Origin: Drechslerella dactyloides
Taxonomy: Eukaryota; Ascomycota; Orbiliomycetes; Orbiliales; Orbiliaceae
Direction of reading: 5' to 3'
Length of the DNA stretch: 64,000 bases
Assembly: GCA_020064725.1 (NCBI GenBank)
Contig: JAGTWJ010000006.1
Coordinates: forward strand, 2,294,001 to 2,358,000
Positions within the stretch are counted from its first letter, which is position 1; the number at the start of each line of letters is the position of its first letter. This document shows, in pieces, positions 1-12,800 of the stretch. Position numbers and translations under genes: made by a program. A model generated the notes under the pieces. That model was given only the letters and a program-made list of their open reading frames with translations, had not been told where the DNA came from and searched no databases.

Positions 1-773
1 TTCCAGGTGTGGCCTATGTCATTGACATGGGACTGGAAAAGGTGCTCCGCTGGTTGCCTAGCGCTGGCGCCTACGAACAATCGCTTATTCCAATAGCAAA
101 AGCATACGCCATGCAACGTGCAGGCCGTTGTGAGCGGGCGCAGTTCCGTGACGACTCAGAGGTTCTCAGCGGAAGTTTCACCAGCGCACTGCTGAAAGCG
201 CTTGCGTTCAACTTCGCGGCGACAGACCTACCGATTCTCGCACAACCATCAACGGAGCTTCTAATGCATGCAGAAGAGGTTCTGTTTGATCTGTAAGTGG
301 AATCATTTCAAAAGTTTTAGACGACAAACACGCTAATGGTTGGCAGCTCTTGAATCAATGAACGCTTGGAAATAACGAATGCTGGTAGGTTAGCAGCTCA
401 GGGCCCATTCGATGTCGAATGGACCTATGCGATCGACTTGGCAAAGGTCCATTATCCCCGCTGTGCGAAACACATTATTGTCGCCATAGCGGCACTACGG
501 TCATCCATGCACTCAATTTTCGCAATCCCGCAGAATGAACACAGGCCGTTCCATTTCTCGCTGGGTCGTTACGCACACCCGTTATCCGACCATATTACAG
601 AGCTAGCAGCTCTGTGCGACTACGAATCCGTGGTGGAAATGGTCCAGGGCGAGAATACGCTGAAGCAAAGGTGTCGATTCCGGTTCTTGAACCGTCTTAC
701 ACTAGATGAAGTCCTTCACGCCCGTAACTTGGCCCTCGAAAGGATGGTCGTTGATGGCACCATGGCAGTATGA
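1..773 (+). pseudogene. DEAH-box RNA helicase relic (motif V/VI to HA2 domain)
   Basis: The left part (through 292) reads like the end of the second RecA domain of a DEAH-box RNA helicase: a VAYVIDMG stretch, then SLIPIAKAYAMQRAGR, which matches motif VI (QRxGRxGR) except that the second Gly is Glu (QRAGRCER). The part from about 346 matches the HA2 winged-helix/ratchet region: ALES, LEITNAGRLAAQ, LAKVHYPRC, DHITELAALC, then ARNLALERM. A good donor (gtaagt) lies at 293-298, but no acceptor gives an open frame. Two HA2 pieces lie in different frames around 349-368, so a frameshift is present. The 5' end is cut by the window edge. These helicases remodel spliceosomes or ribosome precursors; this copy looks dead because of the frameshift and the altered motif VI. 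Confidence 0.6.
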
Positions 774-1798
774 CCAGCCAAGATCGGCGAGATAGCCGTT
801 GGATACTCGCACGAGCATAATTTCGACAGACCGCATGGACAGCGAGGCCGAGAGAAGACACCACTTAATATTGAACTGTTCACGGCAATTTCATGGCCTT
901 ATTGGTTGTGGATAGTATGTTAAACGCCGTCTTTCATCTATGGGTTGTTTATAACGGGGTTTCAATCTGCAAAATCCATACTTGTAAGACTAAGGCAGGA
1001 GAGTTATGGAGGACGAGTTACATTAGCTGCTAATATATATAATACATCAAAAAAAGCTAGGCAAGAGCCCTTATTAGAACTCCTTCAGTTATGCCCCACG
1101 CTAACACACCTCTCCTACCAGGAGCTGTCCACTCCAATAATCAGGCTGAACGAAACTCTGGCCAAGTGGTTGGTGATTGATGTAGCAAGGAAGACCGCGA
1201 CCAGACCTCTCTCAACATAGATAGCTCCTATCTGCCCTGTCAGATGGCAATAAGGGGCATGCTGCTCGTACTTAGCCAATAGCACAATATAATAAAAATA
1301 GAATACCAATGAATTGAGTTGCAATGGATTGTGCTAACACAATTGGCGGTTTTTATTACGCTTGTTCCAGATCTTCAAGAGTGCCTGGGATCTTTCATAC
1401 CCTCGGAACGGTCGAATAAAAGGAATTCACCTAGTGAGATAGTGCAAATCGAGATTAAAAACGATACGGGCGAATCATTAGCAATCTGTGGTACGCAAAA
1501 TCCACAAAACCAAAATAATTTATTAGCTGCCCAAGATCGATTGTAACGGTGGACTAATTTCCCGTATAGAAACGAACCGGCTCATTTTCCCCAAGCAAAC
1601 TTCATAATGGTTTGGCATATGCAAGGAATACAAAAAACCTATTATATAATCACAAAACAAAGGGGTTTATGCATGCTATTCTGATCATAAAGAATACATA
1701 TAGTAGGTACCGAGGTAAGAACGAGTGGATCAACTAAGAACGCCAAACTAACGCGGAGAATTTCTTCGCAAAGATCTCAATGATGATATGCATGTGCC
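774..1798. other. Intergenic, AT-rich, no supported gene
   Basis: No recognisable gene. A 91-codon open frame at 945-1220 (+) starts with TTG and carries a leucine-rich C-terminal half, but it matches nothing I recognise and has no clear start context. The stretch from 1540 to 1780 is AT-rich and probably holds the 3' end of the transporter on the other strand. Confidence 0.5.
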
Positions 1799-4252
1799 CT
1801 ATTCAAGCTTGAGGCATCTATCATTATTACCATCGGCATTATTTCCCCACCATGTTGGAAACGGGTGCACTGGACCGGCTCCGCCAAGGACCGCGAACGT
1901 AAGAATGAAAACAATAATCTGGACCCCTCCAGCAATAGCGGCTGTCACGATAAGGTTATACTTTGCGAAAAGAACAGCTCGATATCGACGTAAATAGAAT
2001 TGGGCGAGGAAACCGAAAAAGAAATAAGGAAGAAGCGAGCTGTTGATCCCGACTGAGAGCCAGCCCATCCAAGTGCAGATGATAAAGGTGTTGATATAGT
2101 CGAGGCGCAATTTAGGGAAGAACTTGTGGCCAATCCAGAAAGGAAGCGGAGCAAATATACCAAGGGCAAGCCCGATAGGAATCATTTGATAGGTGCTCCC
2201 ACGGCCGAACAGCTGGTTTCCAGCACCTCCCCATGCAACAGCCTGTGCGTTGTAGTTCTGGACATTCTGACCTGACCAGACAGAAGAGCCTTCAACTGAC
2301 AGAAGGATTTCGCGCTGGTTCTTGACGATGGAGTTCATCATAACCCAGTTGAGAATGGCACCAACCAGAGTCCCCAACACCTGGGCGATGAATGTGGCTC
2401 GAGGTGGGAGCTTGGCGTATTGGGAAAGTTTGAGATCGCCTAGCATGGAGATACCTTGGACCATCGAGTTTGCGCCATAAAGAGTAAACATCATGTTGGC
2501 GACAGGCCTTCCAGGTATCAAATACCCGCCAATCATCTGGACGGCGGTGACAGGCTTGTAGTAGAATCCGGTAATACCGTAGATTGGTGCGTAGAAAATG
2601 CATAAGACAAAAGATAGTAGGCATGAGACTAGGAAGCCCCACCAAGGAAGCCCGGTCTTTTGCTGATATGTACAGACGAGACCAATGGCGATCGCCATGA
2701 TCAGAATGCACATGTACCACCAAGTTGGAGTTTCTTTGTAAGCGCGCATGGCTTCGAAATGAGGATCGGACTCTGTGCCACTCGTTTTTTCAACGTTGTG
2801 GCTTTTCTGCCAAAATTTTAGCCCTCCTTCGACACGAGCTTTAGCGACAATGTTGCGGAATCCCGAGGGTGTTGCCCAGATAAACAAATCTTTGATATCG
2901 TCCCAGTGCCAGCAAATGATATGGACAATGCCGGCGGTAACTCCCATATTCATAACGAGAAGGGACAGAGCGTTTGACGTGGCAAACCATGGTAAGCCAT
3001 ACTCTTCGAGTTTCACGGGATCGACTTGGTAGTCGGCGCCCAGAATCTTAGTCTGCTCGTAGACCGTACCGTCTGCACTAAAGAGGGCTTGAGCCAGGAG
3101 GGAAAGCTTTTCGCATTCTGATTGCCCGTTACGAATTAGCTAGTCTAAACATCGAATGTTTGCTCCTGAGCCAAGGTAGTATGATTGGGATTGGCAGTCA
3201 AAGCAATTACATACCCAAACATTGGAATAATATGCGCCAATAGTGAGAGCGACACAGCCAATATACCCGATCAGTTGATTAACTAAGGTATTCATTGGGA
3301 TAACGAATTGATCAGTTCCGACATATTGCCAATCCATGCACCAGCTAAGGAGTCCGAGTCCCTCGTTTCCGTTGGAGCCGCCGAATAGATGCGTGAATAC
3401 CGCAGAATGTTGATTGGCCAAACAAAAGATCGAGATGCCAACGGTCAATGGGAACATATACTGTGGGACTATCTCCCAAACGATGACGGCGCCGCACACC
3501 CACCAGAAAACCTTTAATCTTTTCTTGGCTAAAACTTTGTCGAAATGGAGCGCCTGGAATAACGATGCATTAGGGAGAACAGTAGGCCACAACATTTTCG
3601 TGGGGTATACGAAGGGTTTCCTCATAAAACCAGCAAAGCCATAACCAAGGCATTGCGACGAGAACAGTAAGAAGATAGAAGAAGCTGCATTAGGAGACTC
3701 GTCATAGTATAGGTTCTGCACTGCAAGCTGTTCTGTAGCAAGCGCACAGACTGCTGCTGAGCTCCCAATAATGGTAGCAAAAATATGTTCTTTTTGATTC
3801 CAGGGTCCAGGATTGAGAAAGCGTCCAATGGGCCCCCATGGAGGAATCAACGCCATTGCTTCACCCAGCACATAAGCTATTATCTGAAGAAACACCGTGC
3901 TGACAAGAACAGTCTGAGGCTTGAAATAAAAGATTTCGGCAATAACAGCTCCGAAGGTAGCGAGGCCGAGGCCGACTACGAATGCCCTGAATGTGTACGG
4001 GCTCTCCGTAGGGTCATCTGAGGTATCCAGAGTCTTAGTGATAAGCTGCAGGTTTGTTTCGAGGCTGGTATCCGCTGAAAGTTCCGCTTGCTCAGGGTCC
4101 AGGTACCCATCCTTGCCACTGACAGTCTCAACGGTTCCTTCGGCGACATCATCATATACAGAGACAATCGCCTTGGCGCCTTTTGAGTCTTGGTAGTTCT
4201 TAAAATCGTCTACTTTGCTTATCTTTTCGTCCGAGAGGGTATTATCTGCCAT
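1799..4252 (-). pseudogene. OPT-family oligopeptide transporter with a 1-nt frameshift
   Basis: Proton-coupled plasma-membrane importer of small peptides (OPT family). Exon 1 is 4252-3215 (346 codons); the intron 3214-3118 has donor GTATGT, branch-like GCTAATTC and acceptor CAG; exon 2 is 3117-1799. The protein starts with an acidic cytosolic tail of about 95 residues and then many membrane segments. Family hallmarks are visible: NPGPWN, SQCLGYGFAG, KLPPR (usual KIPPR), and a C-terminal PTWWGNN. The joined frame is lost just after the junction: NAKSFP reads in one frame and LAQALFS in the next, as if one T were missing at about 3097-3100. With it, the protein would be about 786 residues, normal for the family. 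Either a recent pseudogene or a sequencing error. The rest is well conserved. Confidence 0.85.
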
Positions 4253-4357
4253 ATTTATCGTAGACTTTGTTGTTTACAGTAGCTTTAGCGTAAATACAAA
4301 GAAACGGATAGGGTAGAGATAGCTAGATGTATCGGGGTCATAGATGCCAAGGTCAGC

Positions 4358-4365
4358 TATTTATA
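4358..4365 (-). promoter_or_regulatory. TATA box of the OPT gene
   Basis: TATAAATA on the minus strand, about 105 nt upstream of the transporter ATG. The spacing matches the other TATA-bearing genes in this window. Confidence 0.45.
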
Positions 4366-7095
4366 AGTTTCTTGACTGCGATACTCACGGTTTAGATGTT
4401 TTTGTGTTCCTCAGCGATATCACGGCCAATATCAAATAGGAAGGCCCAAAGGCCGTTGAAGAGAGCGGGCGGGAGCTATAGTCATAGTAGGAAAGTCCGA
4501 TGTCGCCACCTCCGATACAGATAAACATCTCCCCCACTTCACGGATATCCGGATTGAGGATTTTCGCGCCATGCCCGCAAATACTGGTAACGTGGTGCAT
4601 GGTGTAACGACAAGTCTCTTTAGTCTGAGAGTTCGAAGGGGCAATTGGCTGTCGCCCCAACTTAAATCCGCCATAGTAGGAAAGTGCTTCTTCGATATGA
4701 GGTTAAAACCCTTCGCAAACTAACGGCAAATGAGACAGCACGTATAGATGAAACTAGCCCAAAAGGCTTTCGGCCCTCATCTCCTCGAGCATTTCTTGTC
4801 TATATACTCAGTTTTTCTCGAACTGTTGCCCAGATTCACTCAAATAATTGACCTATATAGCTAATGTGATTTCTGGAAAAGTCAGTTTCCTAGCGGTTAA
4901 TATTCTTGTTGTATTAGTATCAGACTATAGTATGCCCCACCGGATCTGCAAATTTAATTCGTGAATTTGACATGCATCTGCTGTGAAATACTCGGCTTAT
5001 CTTGAGAGCTGTGCTGCTTAAGCCTTGTAATACGATGTAAGGATCTGATTAGTATGCTATTCGAATCCCACTATCCTTCAGCAAAAATGGTTGACCACGA
5101 GAGCAGTACGGGGCGTAGACCAAACGACCGCGCCAGATACAACACCCCCACCGAAACAAGCTTTGCACAAGCCATGCCAAACCTGCCCCAAGACTCGATC
5201 CTGGTACCATACATTCTTCGCTGTGCACCAGCGTCGGAATTGCGGCTTGGCAGTTCGTAGATGATACGACGAACGACTCGCTTGATGTCATTCAAAGCTA
5301 AGCTTGATATTGAAGATTGTAACAGAAATCCACCAGGTAAACCAAGACAGTGCAGATATATGATTTAAATAGGAAGGTAGAACATGCTAGGGAAGAATAG
5401 AAGCCTAGTTGATAGCGGTCAAGAATCCGAAGGCACGAGCGCGAACGGCAACGTGTTGCGCGGTTTAAGGACCAGAGAGAACTGTTCCAACCTGCCTCCA
5501 CCCTTTACCCTTGTGAAACCCTGAAAATAGGTAGCCAAGAATTGGCGCTGGCAGCGCCAAGGATCGTATCGAATAACTTCCGTAGAGAGCTAGTCTAAAT
5601 ATCCCGGCACGTAAGCAGTGCCGAACTATGGAAGAAGGATGAGCGAAAGATCGATAAGCCACAGGGGTATCAACTTGGCTTACGGGACCAGGTTACTGGG
5701 TTTTACTTTGATGGTGTAGAATATTCGAATCCTGAACGGTGGTGCGTTGCAACGTTGCTTGGCCCGTATCCGTGATCCTCAACGCCAGGCTTTGTTAGCG
5801 TCGATACTGCTGTGATGATCATTCTCCTGGTCCACATGTACGTATATACGAAAATCCTCATGACCGTTTCTATATTTAGAGAACTACAGCGGCAATTCGG
5901 CAAGAGCTATGGAGAGCGTATGGAAATGATGATAATTAAGATAGATAAATTTTCCCAGTCGTAAAATGGCCGGATACCTAGTTTGTCGGTGCCACAGACT
6001 CCACATCTCCAGTATGCTGCAATAACATAGTGTCTCGCATACGAAAAAATAAGAACTTCCAAAATTAAAGAGTTACGTATAAGCGGCTTTAAGGCTCGCA
6101 TGTGAATGAACGTTTCATTGATTCTTATAAACGGGACGCTCCCACGCATTTTCGGTTGACGCATCCGCAAGGAATTTACCCAATGTTGTAAAGCTTAAAA
6201 AGATAACCGTATGATTCCATTGAGCGTCCAACTTAATTCGGAACTATCCCAGCACGTCAGTTGTTCTCATAGTTGCATCGTACATCCATCTAATAATGAA
6301 CAGCTTAAATGAGTCTCAGAGTCTGTAAACTTATTTTATGCCCGTGTGCATACCCATGAGAAATCAGCAACGTCACAGCTGTTAGCGTTGCGGCCGGCTG
6401 TCAGCCCGGGCGCCCGAGCTCAACGTGTAGGGGACTATTTCTACATATAAGCCCAATCAGCACCGTGATAACTCAATCACAACCAGACTCTTAACTTCGC
6501 TCCGCAATATCAAGGCATCTATCTAGAACTGCGGTTGGAGTTGTGGGCTAGTTGAGTGGCAAGTATATCTTTAGTGAATATGCCAGGGTCAGACGTCGAC
6601 GTTACGGGCGACAAGCTCGGAAGAAGACCGACTTAGTAAGTACCAGAGCATGGGTGTCCCATTGGATCGATTGCGGGCGGATAGGATCCGGTTTAGGTTG
6701 CGAGACTACCATGGTACCATCGAATATAGTGCCCGCGCTCGAGCGCTCGAGCTAAATATAAACACACATGCTGCAGGATCGTTCGACAAGTCCAAGTCAA
6801 TAATCAATAATGTTATAAACGACTACTATAGTATTGGAAATAGCGCAATTAGCGGGCTAACGCTCCTGCGGCTGTAGAGGAACGGAACTATGCTCTGTTG
6901 CATTTTAATAGCAACACAATGCCCCATACACAGACTCGGAAACATGTTTACATACAAAGCATCGAGAAATGCATACATCCCTGGAATTCGCTTCAGGATT
7001 TTTGTGCCCACTCAGTCACATTTGAATATCGGTAAGACCCTCTCGCCGGGTATCTCGATTATGAATGCCAAGACGATGGCTTAAGCTTGTCTATT

Positions 7096-7121
7096 GCGAA
7101 CACGGGCGAACACGGACGAAC
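7096..7121. repeat. Short tandem repeat, GCGAACACGG unit
   Basis: Two perfect 10-nt units GCGAACACGG followed by a partial third (ACGAAC). No gene overlaps it. Confidence 0.7.
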
Positions 7122-7875
7122 GAAACCTAATATTGGATAGATGCGATATGTGTATTACTTATCATGGGTGGAACCAACGCCATACCTAATGGCAATTTGA
7201 AATGATGTACCACAATATATTAACGCTGTTACGATTCTGTACTAAACTATGCACCTAGATAGCACGAAGTTATGCATGAGTGACATCCAAAGGACTTAGG
7301 GCTAGGATGAATAAAACCAGGCAGCTAGGAATTAGGACTGCTATTTGGAAATATGCTTTACAGTTGATACCAAAAGCGGGTGTCAATGGCACCATACGAA
7401 AGAATTCGAAGTCACGGGACAGCTGCAATGCGACTTCTCATGCTTGCACGTACAACGCGGCGAAAGTTCCCAGGTATCCCAAGGACTAAGAAGTACTATC
7501 TTATCCAAGGTATCTTTTTACATCAGGCGACGCACAAATGTGGAGGGGCCCTTTTACTAAAGTTAAGAGTATGAACGCGAGATAGCGACAAGAAACGGAA
7601 TTTACGGCCTTTCGTTCAGTCATATATTGTGCTATAAAGTGAGGCGTCATAGTTGTGACTCAGTCCCGAACTTATATATATTGAGTATCAATGGTGATCA
7701 GTTATCGAGTTTATAAAGGTCCTATAGACCAGGCGCTTGCGGTTTACATTTGGCGCATGAGAGTGCCTAAGTAGGCATTTCTCTTGCATACGTGGCTGTA
7801 TACGCAGTTACGCTCTATAATATCGATCGTCGATCGCGATCTGGATCCTGGCATTATCTGCATTATAATAACCCG

Positions 7876-7904
7876 GAATTCTCTGAGCGGGATTCTCTGA
7901 GCGG
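7876..7904. repeat. Tandem microduplication, ATTCTCTGAGCGG
   Basis: ATTCTCTGAGCGG occurs twice in immediate succession, separated only by a G. It resembles slippage or a short footprint duplication. Confidence 0.7.
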
Positions 7905-8800
7905 ATGATGCGAAATGAAAGAGAAAAAAAATACTCAAGTGCGGCTTAAATGCGAGGCCTCCATCAAGCCCAAGTTTTGCCGGCACATCGTTGGTACCTG
8001 GTTCAAAGAGCGATCTCTAGCGGGAGCCCCTGCTTGGCGTGCTTCGGCTGAAGCATACCGATGATTCATTTTATCCTTGTTAGGATCCGGATCGACGGGA
8101 TGGCACGCGTCTGTCGACAACAATGTCGCACAAGGCCTTGGCACAGAAAATGCAACGTCCGAGACAACACCACCTACGATCACGACGATACGGTTAGGCA
8201 ATGGGCCTGTCAACATACTGGACCACGTCACGCGGCCCAGAGCGGCGCTAATTGGTGCCATTTCTTTACAGTGATTGCTTCCGATTCTCTGGTAGTGTCG
8301 GACGTAACCTGTTAGCCCCGGGGTAACCTGTTTGCTGTTAATGTGGACCGGTTAGGCTTAGGTTGAAGTTTGCCCCGTCACTGCTACTGGAAGCCGGCTC
8401 GCGGATCCAGCAGCCTCATGTCCGGAGAGGTGGAAACATTGTGGCGGTCGTCCATCGTGTCGCGTGAATCCCTAGTTATGACAGAAGCAAGCCGTTATAC
8501 CATCATATCGAATCCTTGGCTGGCCTCCATCGGTCGGACGCTCAATGTGAGTGCCGTGCTCGCATAGAGTATAAACATGGCCCGAGAGAATCGAGCTTCA
8601 CCCGACTGAAGTAAGATTCTCGGTGAAGAAGCGTATTGACTAGTCCGATTCGGAGAGTAGGTCTCTCAGAGTGTAATCGCTTTCTAAGCCACAGTGGCTC
8701 GATCCCTCGATCTCATTCGACGACCAAGCCGCTTGTACAACTGTCAATGGATTACTGGCTTGCTATTCGCTGGAATGTTGTTGGTCAACACCATTTCTCA

Positions 8801-8882
8801 ACATTCGAACATTCGAGCCTTTGAGCATGCGAGCATGCGTTGATTCCACGATTTGAAGCTTCGAAGAACTGAAGCTTCGAAG
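8801..8882. repeat. Cluster of three perfect microduplications
   Basis: Within 82 nt there are ACATTCGA twice (8801-8816), GAGCATGC twice (8823-8838) and GAAGCTTCGAAG twice (8855-8866, 8871-8882). The last unit contains the palindrome CTTCGAAG. The cluster lies about 220 nt upstream of the small gene at 9100. Confidence 0.75.
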
Positions 8883-9099
8883 TCACGATCCCCTGAACCC
8901 TCTGGGCTGTGAACACGCACCGTCACGCCTAACCATGCATCGCCAACACCGACCCCGCCCGACCGTGAGCAGGAGAAAGAGAAGAGTTCTTGCTATTAGC
9001 CTGTGTGTAATGCCGTAAGTGAGTAAGTATCATCGAGGAAGATTCTCACCAGTGCCCTGGTATTGTCTCTGACTTTTCCCGCCCCGTGACGATGTAGAA

Positions 9100-9549
9100 A
9101 TGGCGTCGTTCGCTGGCAAAATCCCAAAGCCCCGGGCGCGAGCTCCGCAAGCCCAGCTCATGACTCTCATCTTCGGCGAGCTTGACGACCCCCTCCAGCC
9201 ACCGCGTGAAACGCGATACAAAGACATGCGGGCTGCTGCAAAGCGCACTTATCACCGCGTCGTCGTCCCCGAGAGCGGGGGATGTGCGTGGAACCGACTC
9301 CCGAAGGGTCTCCAAGACCGTGCAGTGCAAGACATGCTGAACGAGGAGGAATTCCGGCATTACTTCGAGCAGTCGGAGGATCATTGGCTGCCTAAGTATT
9401 TATTATCAACGTACAGCAAGTCCTACCTGGATTACCGAAAGAAGGCTGCCGCAGCTGCGGATGACGGATCCGGCTCTTCTTTACCGGACTCACAAATGAG
9501 CCTCGGGCTACCGGGGATCGAAGAGTGGTATCTCAGTACTTGCACCTAA
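9100..9549 (+). CDS. Conserved-looking small protein, unknown function
   Basis: A single-exon frame of 149 residues starting at a clear ATG. It is soluble, with no signal peptide or membrane segment. The N-terminus is basic and Pro/Ala-rich (IPKPRARAPQ). The central part (about 40-110) is rich in aromatic and charged residues (WNRLPKGLQDRAVQDML, HYFEQSEDHWLPKYLL), which looks like a compact helical domain. The C-terminus is a low-complexity tail (KKAAAAADDGSGSS). Its base composition is clearly more GC-rich than its surroundings, which supports real coding. I do not recognise the family. It is isolated: the nearest genes are 5 kb away on both sides. Confidence 0.55.
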   Translation: MASFAGKIPKPRARAPQAQLMTLIFGELDDPLQPPRETRYKDMRAAAKRTYHRVVVPESGGCAWNRLPKGLQDRAVQDMLNEEEFRHYFEQSEDHWLPKYLLSTYSKSYLDYRKKAAAAADDGSGSSLPDSQMSLGLPGIEEWYLSTCT

Positions 9550-9784
9550 AGGGTGGTGGGACGGGTGGATCTTTATGCTCGGCTGTTCTTATCTGTGTTC
9601 CCCTGCATCGGTGCTTTCTTGTTTTCCTGGGGTTTCGTTTCCTCGACTAAATTGTTACTCTTGAGTCTTTTTGCAAGGTGCGATGAGCGAGTCCATGGTT
9701 TTTATATCATTCTGCAGCCATGTCAGCCAGTGCTTTTCTAGCCCCTTTAAGTATGATTTATGTACTGTACTCCGGCTATATTCG

Positions 9785-9820
9785 ATGTCTCGTTCAATGT
9801 CTCGTTCAATGTCTTGTGCA
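9785..9820 (+). repeat. 12-nt tandem repeat, three units
   Basis: ATGTCTCGTTCA twice, then a diverged third unit ATGTCTTGTGCA. It lies about 240 nt downstream of the 9100-9549 gene, in non-coding sequence. Confidence 0.75.
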
Positions 9821-12800
9821 ACTGTCTCGCTTAAAACAATTATACTAAAGCTTGCGATCGGACACTAAGGTAGCGTAAGTGACGTGGCTTTGGCAAGGGC
9901 AAGGGTATCGAAAGAAACTCTTCCGTTGCTGCTCGGGGGGTTTTGGTCTAACTAGGTCTTGCAAAATTTGTCTCCGGGGTCGCAGTGTATGAGACATCTT
10001 GGCTGGAGCCGAGCGCCTGCGTCTAGGATCTACGCTAGCCGAGGAGTAATCTCGCCAGGATATATTAGTGAGACATATATGACGATCCCGTTGCTGATTT
10101 GTAGTCGGTACAGCATGAAAAATGGGCCTGTATGTACCTTATCGTCGTCGAAGGGTGGTGTGCTAGGGGTACGAATCGGTGCGTCTTTGTATAATACATA
10201 CTCACAGTGGGGGGTTGTGGAAAGGCTTTGGCTCTTGAGGCTCCAAGTATTTGCATTTTTGATTCAGGTCAATGCTGGGGATAAGAGACATATGGCTCTT
10301 AACCTTTGTTTTCGAATTCGAAATTAAGCAGGTCGAGCAATTGCAATAGACACCTATCGATGCTGGTTAGATGGGCGTCCTGATGTTAATAACTAAATTT
10401 CAGTAGTATCTTATCATTGTGAAGAGTTTTTCACATGTATTGATACTTGCCCGGACTTACCCGAGAGGCTTGTGAAAAAGACAAGTCCACGCTGATAGCC
10501 GAGAATCTGTGGCCCTGATGGTAGTGCTATGGTGGACCCACGTGCGCCCTTGGCTCGCTCCCGGACCGGACCCCGGGGACATAGGAGCAGAAGCTCCCTT
10601 CGGGGTGACGTCATGAGTAGCTTGCATTTCATCCATCATCACGTACCCGCTCAAGTTTCGAACGAGATTACAGAATTCAAATAATCAATCATCCATAAGG
10701 GTAAAGTGATTCCTCTTGATTGCAAGCCCACTGGCCAATATACTTTAGGAGGTTTCTATTTACTTTAAAGCCTGCAGAAGGATCCTAGCTGTAATAGCGC
10801 CCCACAAAAGGACATGTTATGATTCAGGAATAGATGACAGTGGTGCTCGGTAACTCTACTTGCCAACTGATATATCTTATATATGCATTCTCAGTTCAGA
10901 TACCCATGCATTCTACTATCGAGTAAAGTGATAATATAAAATAAAAATAACAGCTTTCCGACCCAGATTTATGACCCCTCCCCAGATTTTAAAGTGCGGT
11001 CTTCCCGATACCGAGATCCAGAAGGTGAACATCATGGTCATAGGGCAGCTGATGCATGCAGACTAAACGTAAGCATTTTGTAGGGTTCTCGAAGGTGACT
11101 AGCGCTGTATTCTTGAACAAGTTACTACATATACGTGCACATATACCTTATCTTGAAATTCGGCACTAATTGGACTAGGTAAACTCGTCTCCTGCTTAAG
11201 ACCAAAGGTAGCCGTAGAAATAGACAATTTTGTAATGATATTCAAGTTGAAGAATCCATTGAAAAAGAAACATATATATATGCTATATCCAGATCCTCGG
11301 AGCTCCGGAGAGTAAAAAATGTTCAGATACGTTACAGCCCAACTATATATATACACTGAAGCGGTTATGCTTACACTGCAAGAGTACTTAGCTTTCAAGC
11401 CTCAAAGCCCTTTTGTTCATGCTGGGATATTCACAATATATACATGGATAGTGCGCTAGCAGCGCACGGATTGAAACTAGCATTATAAACAGGTTAGTAG
11501 CTTAGTTTCGTCGCAAGCTCAACTAACGTAGGACAGGTCTCGCATCTAGTGAAAAAATCTTTTCTCCACCTCTATGGAACATGCTAGCACTAGTACTAGC
11601 GGGTAAAGGTCGATCTCGATCTGATAGCTCGAGCTCTTTTACACCTCTCTACGAGCGCAACAGTAATCTAGAGATTATGACTGAAGCCGAAGTCCAGAAG
11701 CGTTTACATTTCATTTAGCTCGATCGACTTTGCGCACAGCTCTGTAGCCAATCGATGATCTATTTCCTATCGAGCATTTTTGATTCACCTGGACAGCTGT
11801 GAAGGTAGCTGGTAGTCTAGTGCACACTTAGTCTAACCTCAGCTTTGAGGGCGAGACGTCCGAGCGGCTGTAGACAGACTGCGCTAGTGCCTAGCCTAAC
11901 GTCCAAGAGCTAGATGGCTCTGAGCTCACACTTAAAGTTTTCGAAGGCACACTTGTGTGTCTGTGTGTTAATTGCGTTAAGTGTCGCACAGCGAGTTCCT
12001 CCTTGTTTGGCCAAGGTAAAATCTGCGCTTATGTCAGCGATCTCGCTTGGCGGTTTCCCCTTATCGATGGCCATCGCGAAGGTCCGCCTCGAGAAGGAGG
12101 GATGGCTTTCACTTCCGATTCATCCCTCCACCGAGATTCGCCCATGACCTCAATCACATGATCCTGTCTCTCTCAATATCTCGACGACTTCCTCTCCTCT
12201 CCAGAGTTGATGATACGAACGTATGTGTCACCCGCACACACCGAGTTTGCACACAGTGCTTGAACGCGATATTTCGACGTGGGATATATCGGTATCTATG
12301 CGTGTCGTTGAGACGGACTCTCCCTTTGTGAATCGTGACAAAAGCAATCTTTGCTCGGTCTTTGGTCACAGACTTCCGGACGCCCCCGAGGGTACCTTTG
12401 GTCCTCAAAAGTCATGATGCTCCGCAAGCTGAAGACCATTACCTGTTACCAGTGGCATACAGGCGAGTTATGCACGCTCCTTGTATGTCGGCTAATCCTT
12501 TCTTATTGATTAGTGAAGGCGATTGGCGGCCGGCGACCAGCGATTGACTCGGTTATGGACGATACCATATACGATATACGCGACGTCTTGGACTAGAAAA
12601 CCTTTGAACAAGGGATGCGCCAACGTTCAGTCGACGATAAGCCAACCCTAGGCACTGGGCTGGTCGAATTTTCGGCCTTCTTTGATGCTATTCGGGAGAG
12701 CTAGTGAATCTGGAGTTTTCAATATCGATGCTCGGATTCCTTTGCCAAAACTTGGAACCAGAGCTCTAGTGCATTACCTGCTCCCAGAACGATTATACCA

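Larger units (their letters stand above)
4366..9099. other. Gene-poor stretch with a possible coding remnant at 4385-4674
   Basis: At 4385-4660 (-) a 91-codon frame contains a coherent stretch (MHHVTSICGHGAKILNPD, then EMFICIGGGDIGLSYYDYS) that reads like a fragment of a real enzyme, but I cannot name it. It is flanked by a 14-nt direct repeat, CATAGTAGGAAAGT, at 4483-4496 and 4672-4685. The remainder, to 9.1 kb, contains only short frames, all interrupted and none with recognisable domains. Several short local duplications (listed separately) occur between 7.1 and 8.9 kb. It may be old, degraded repeat DNA, but no transposon domain is readable. Confidence 0.5.

Noticed and set aside
945..1220. 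91-codon open frame, possible gene
   Set aside because: Non-ATG start, AT-rich context, no recognised domain or splice evidence; mentioned only in the intergenic entry.
11914..12547. Several overlapping frames of 62-94 codons on both strands
   Set aside because: They overlap one another, have no shared domain and no promoter-like context; typical chance frames in GC-mixed DNA.
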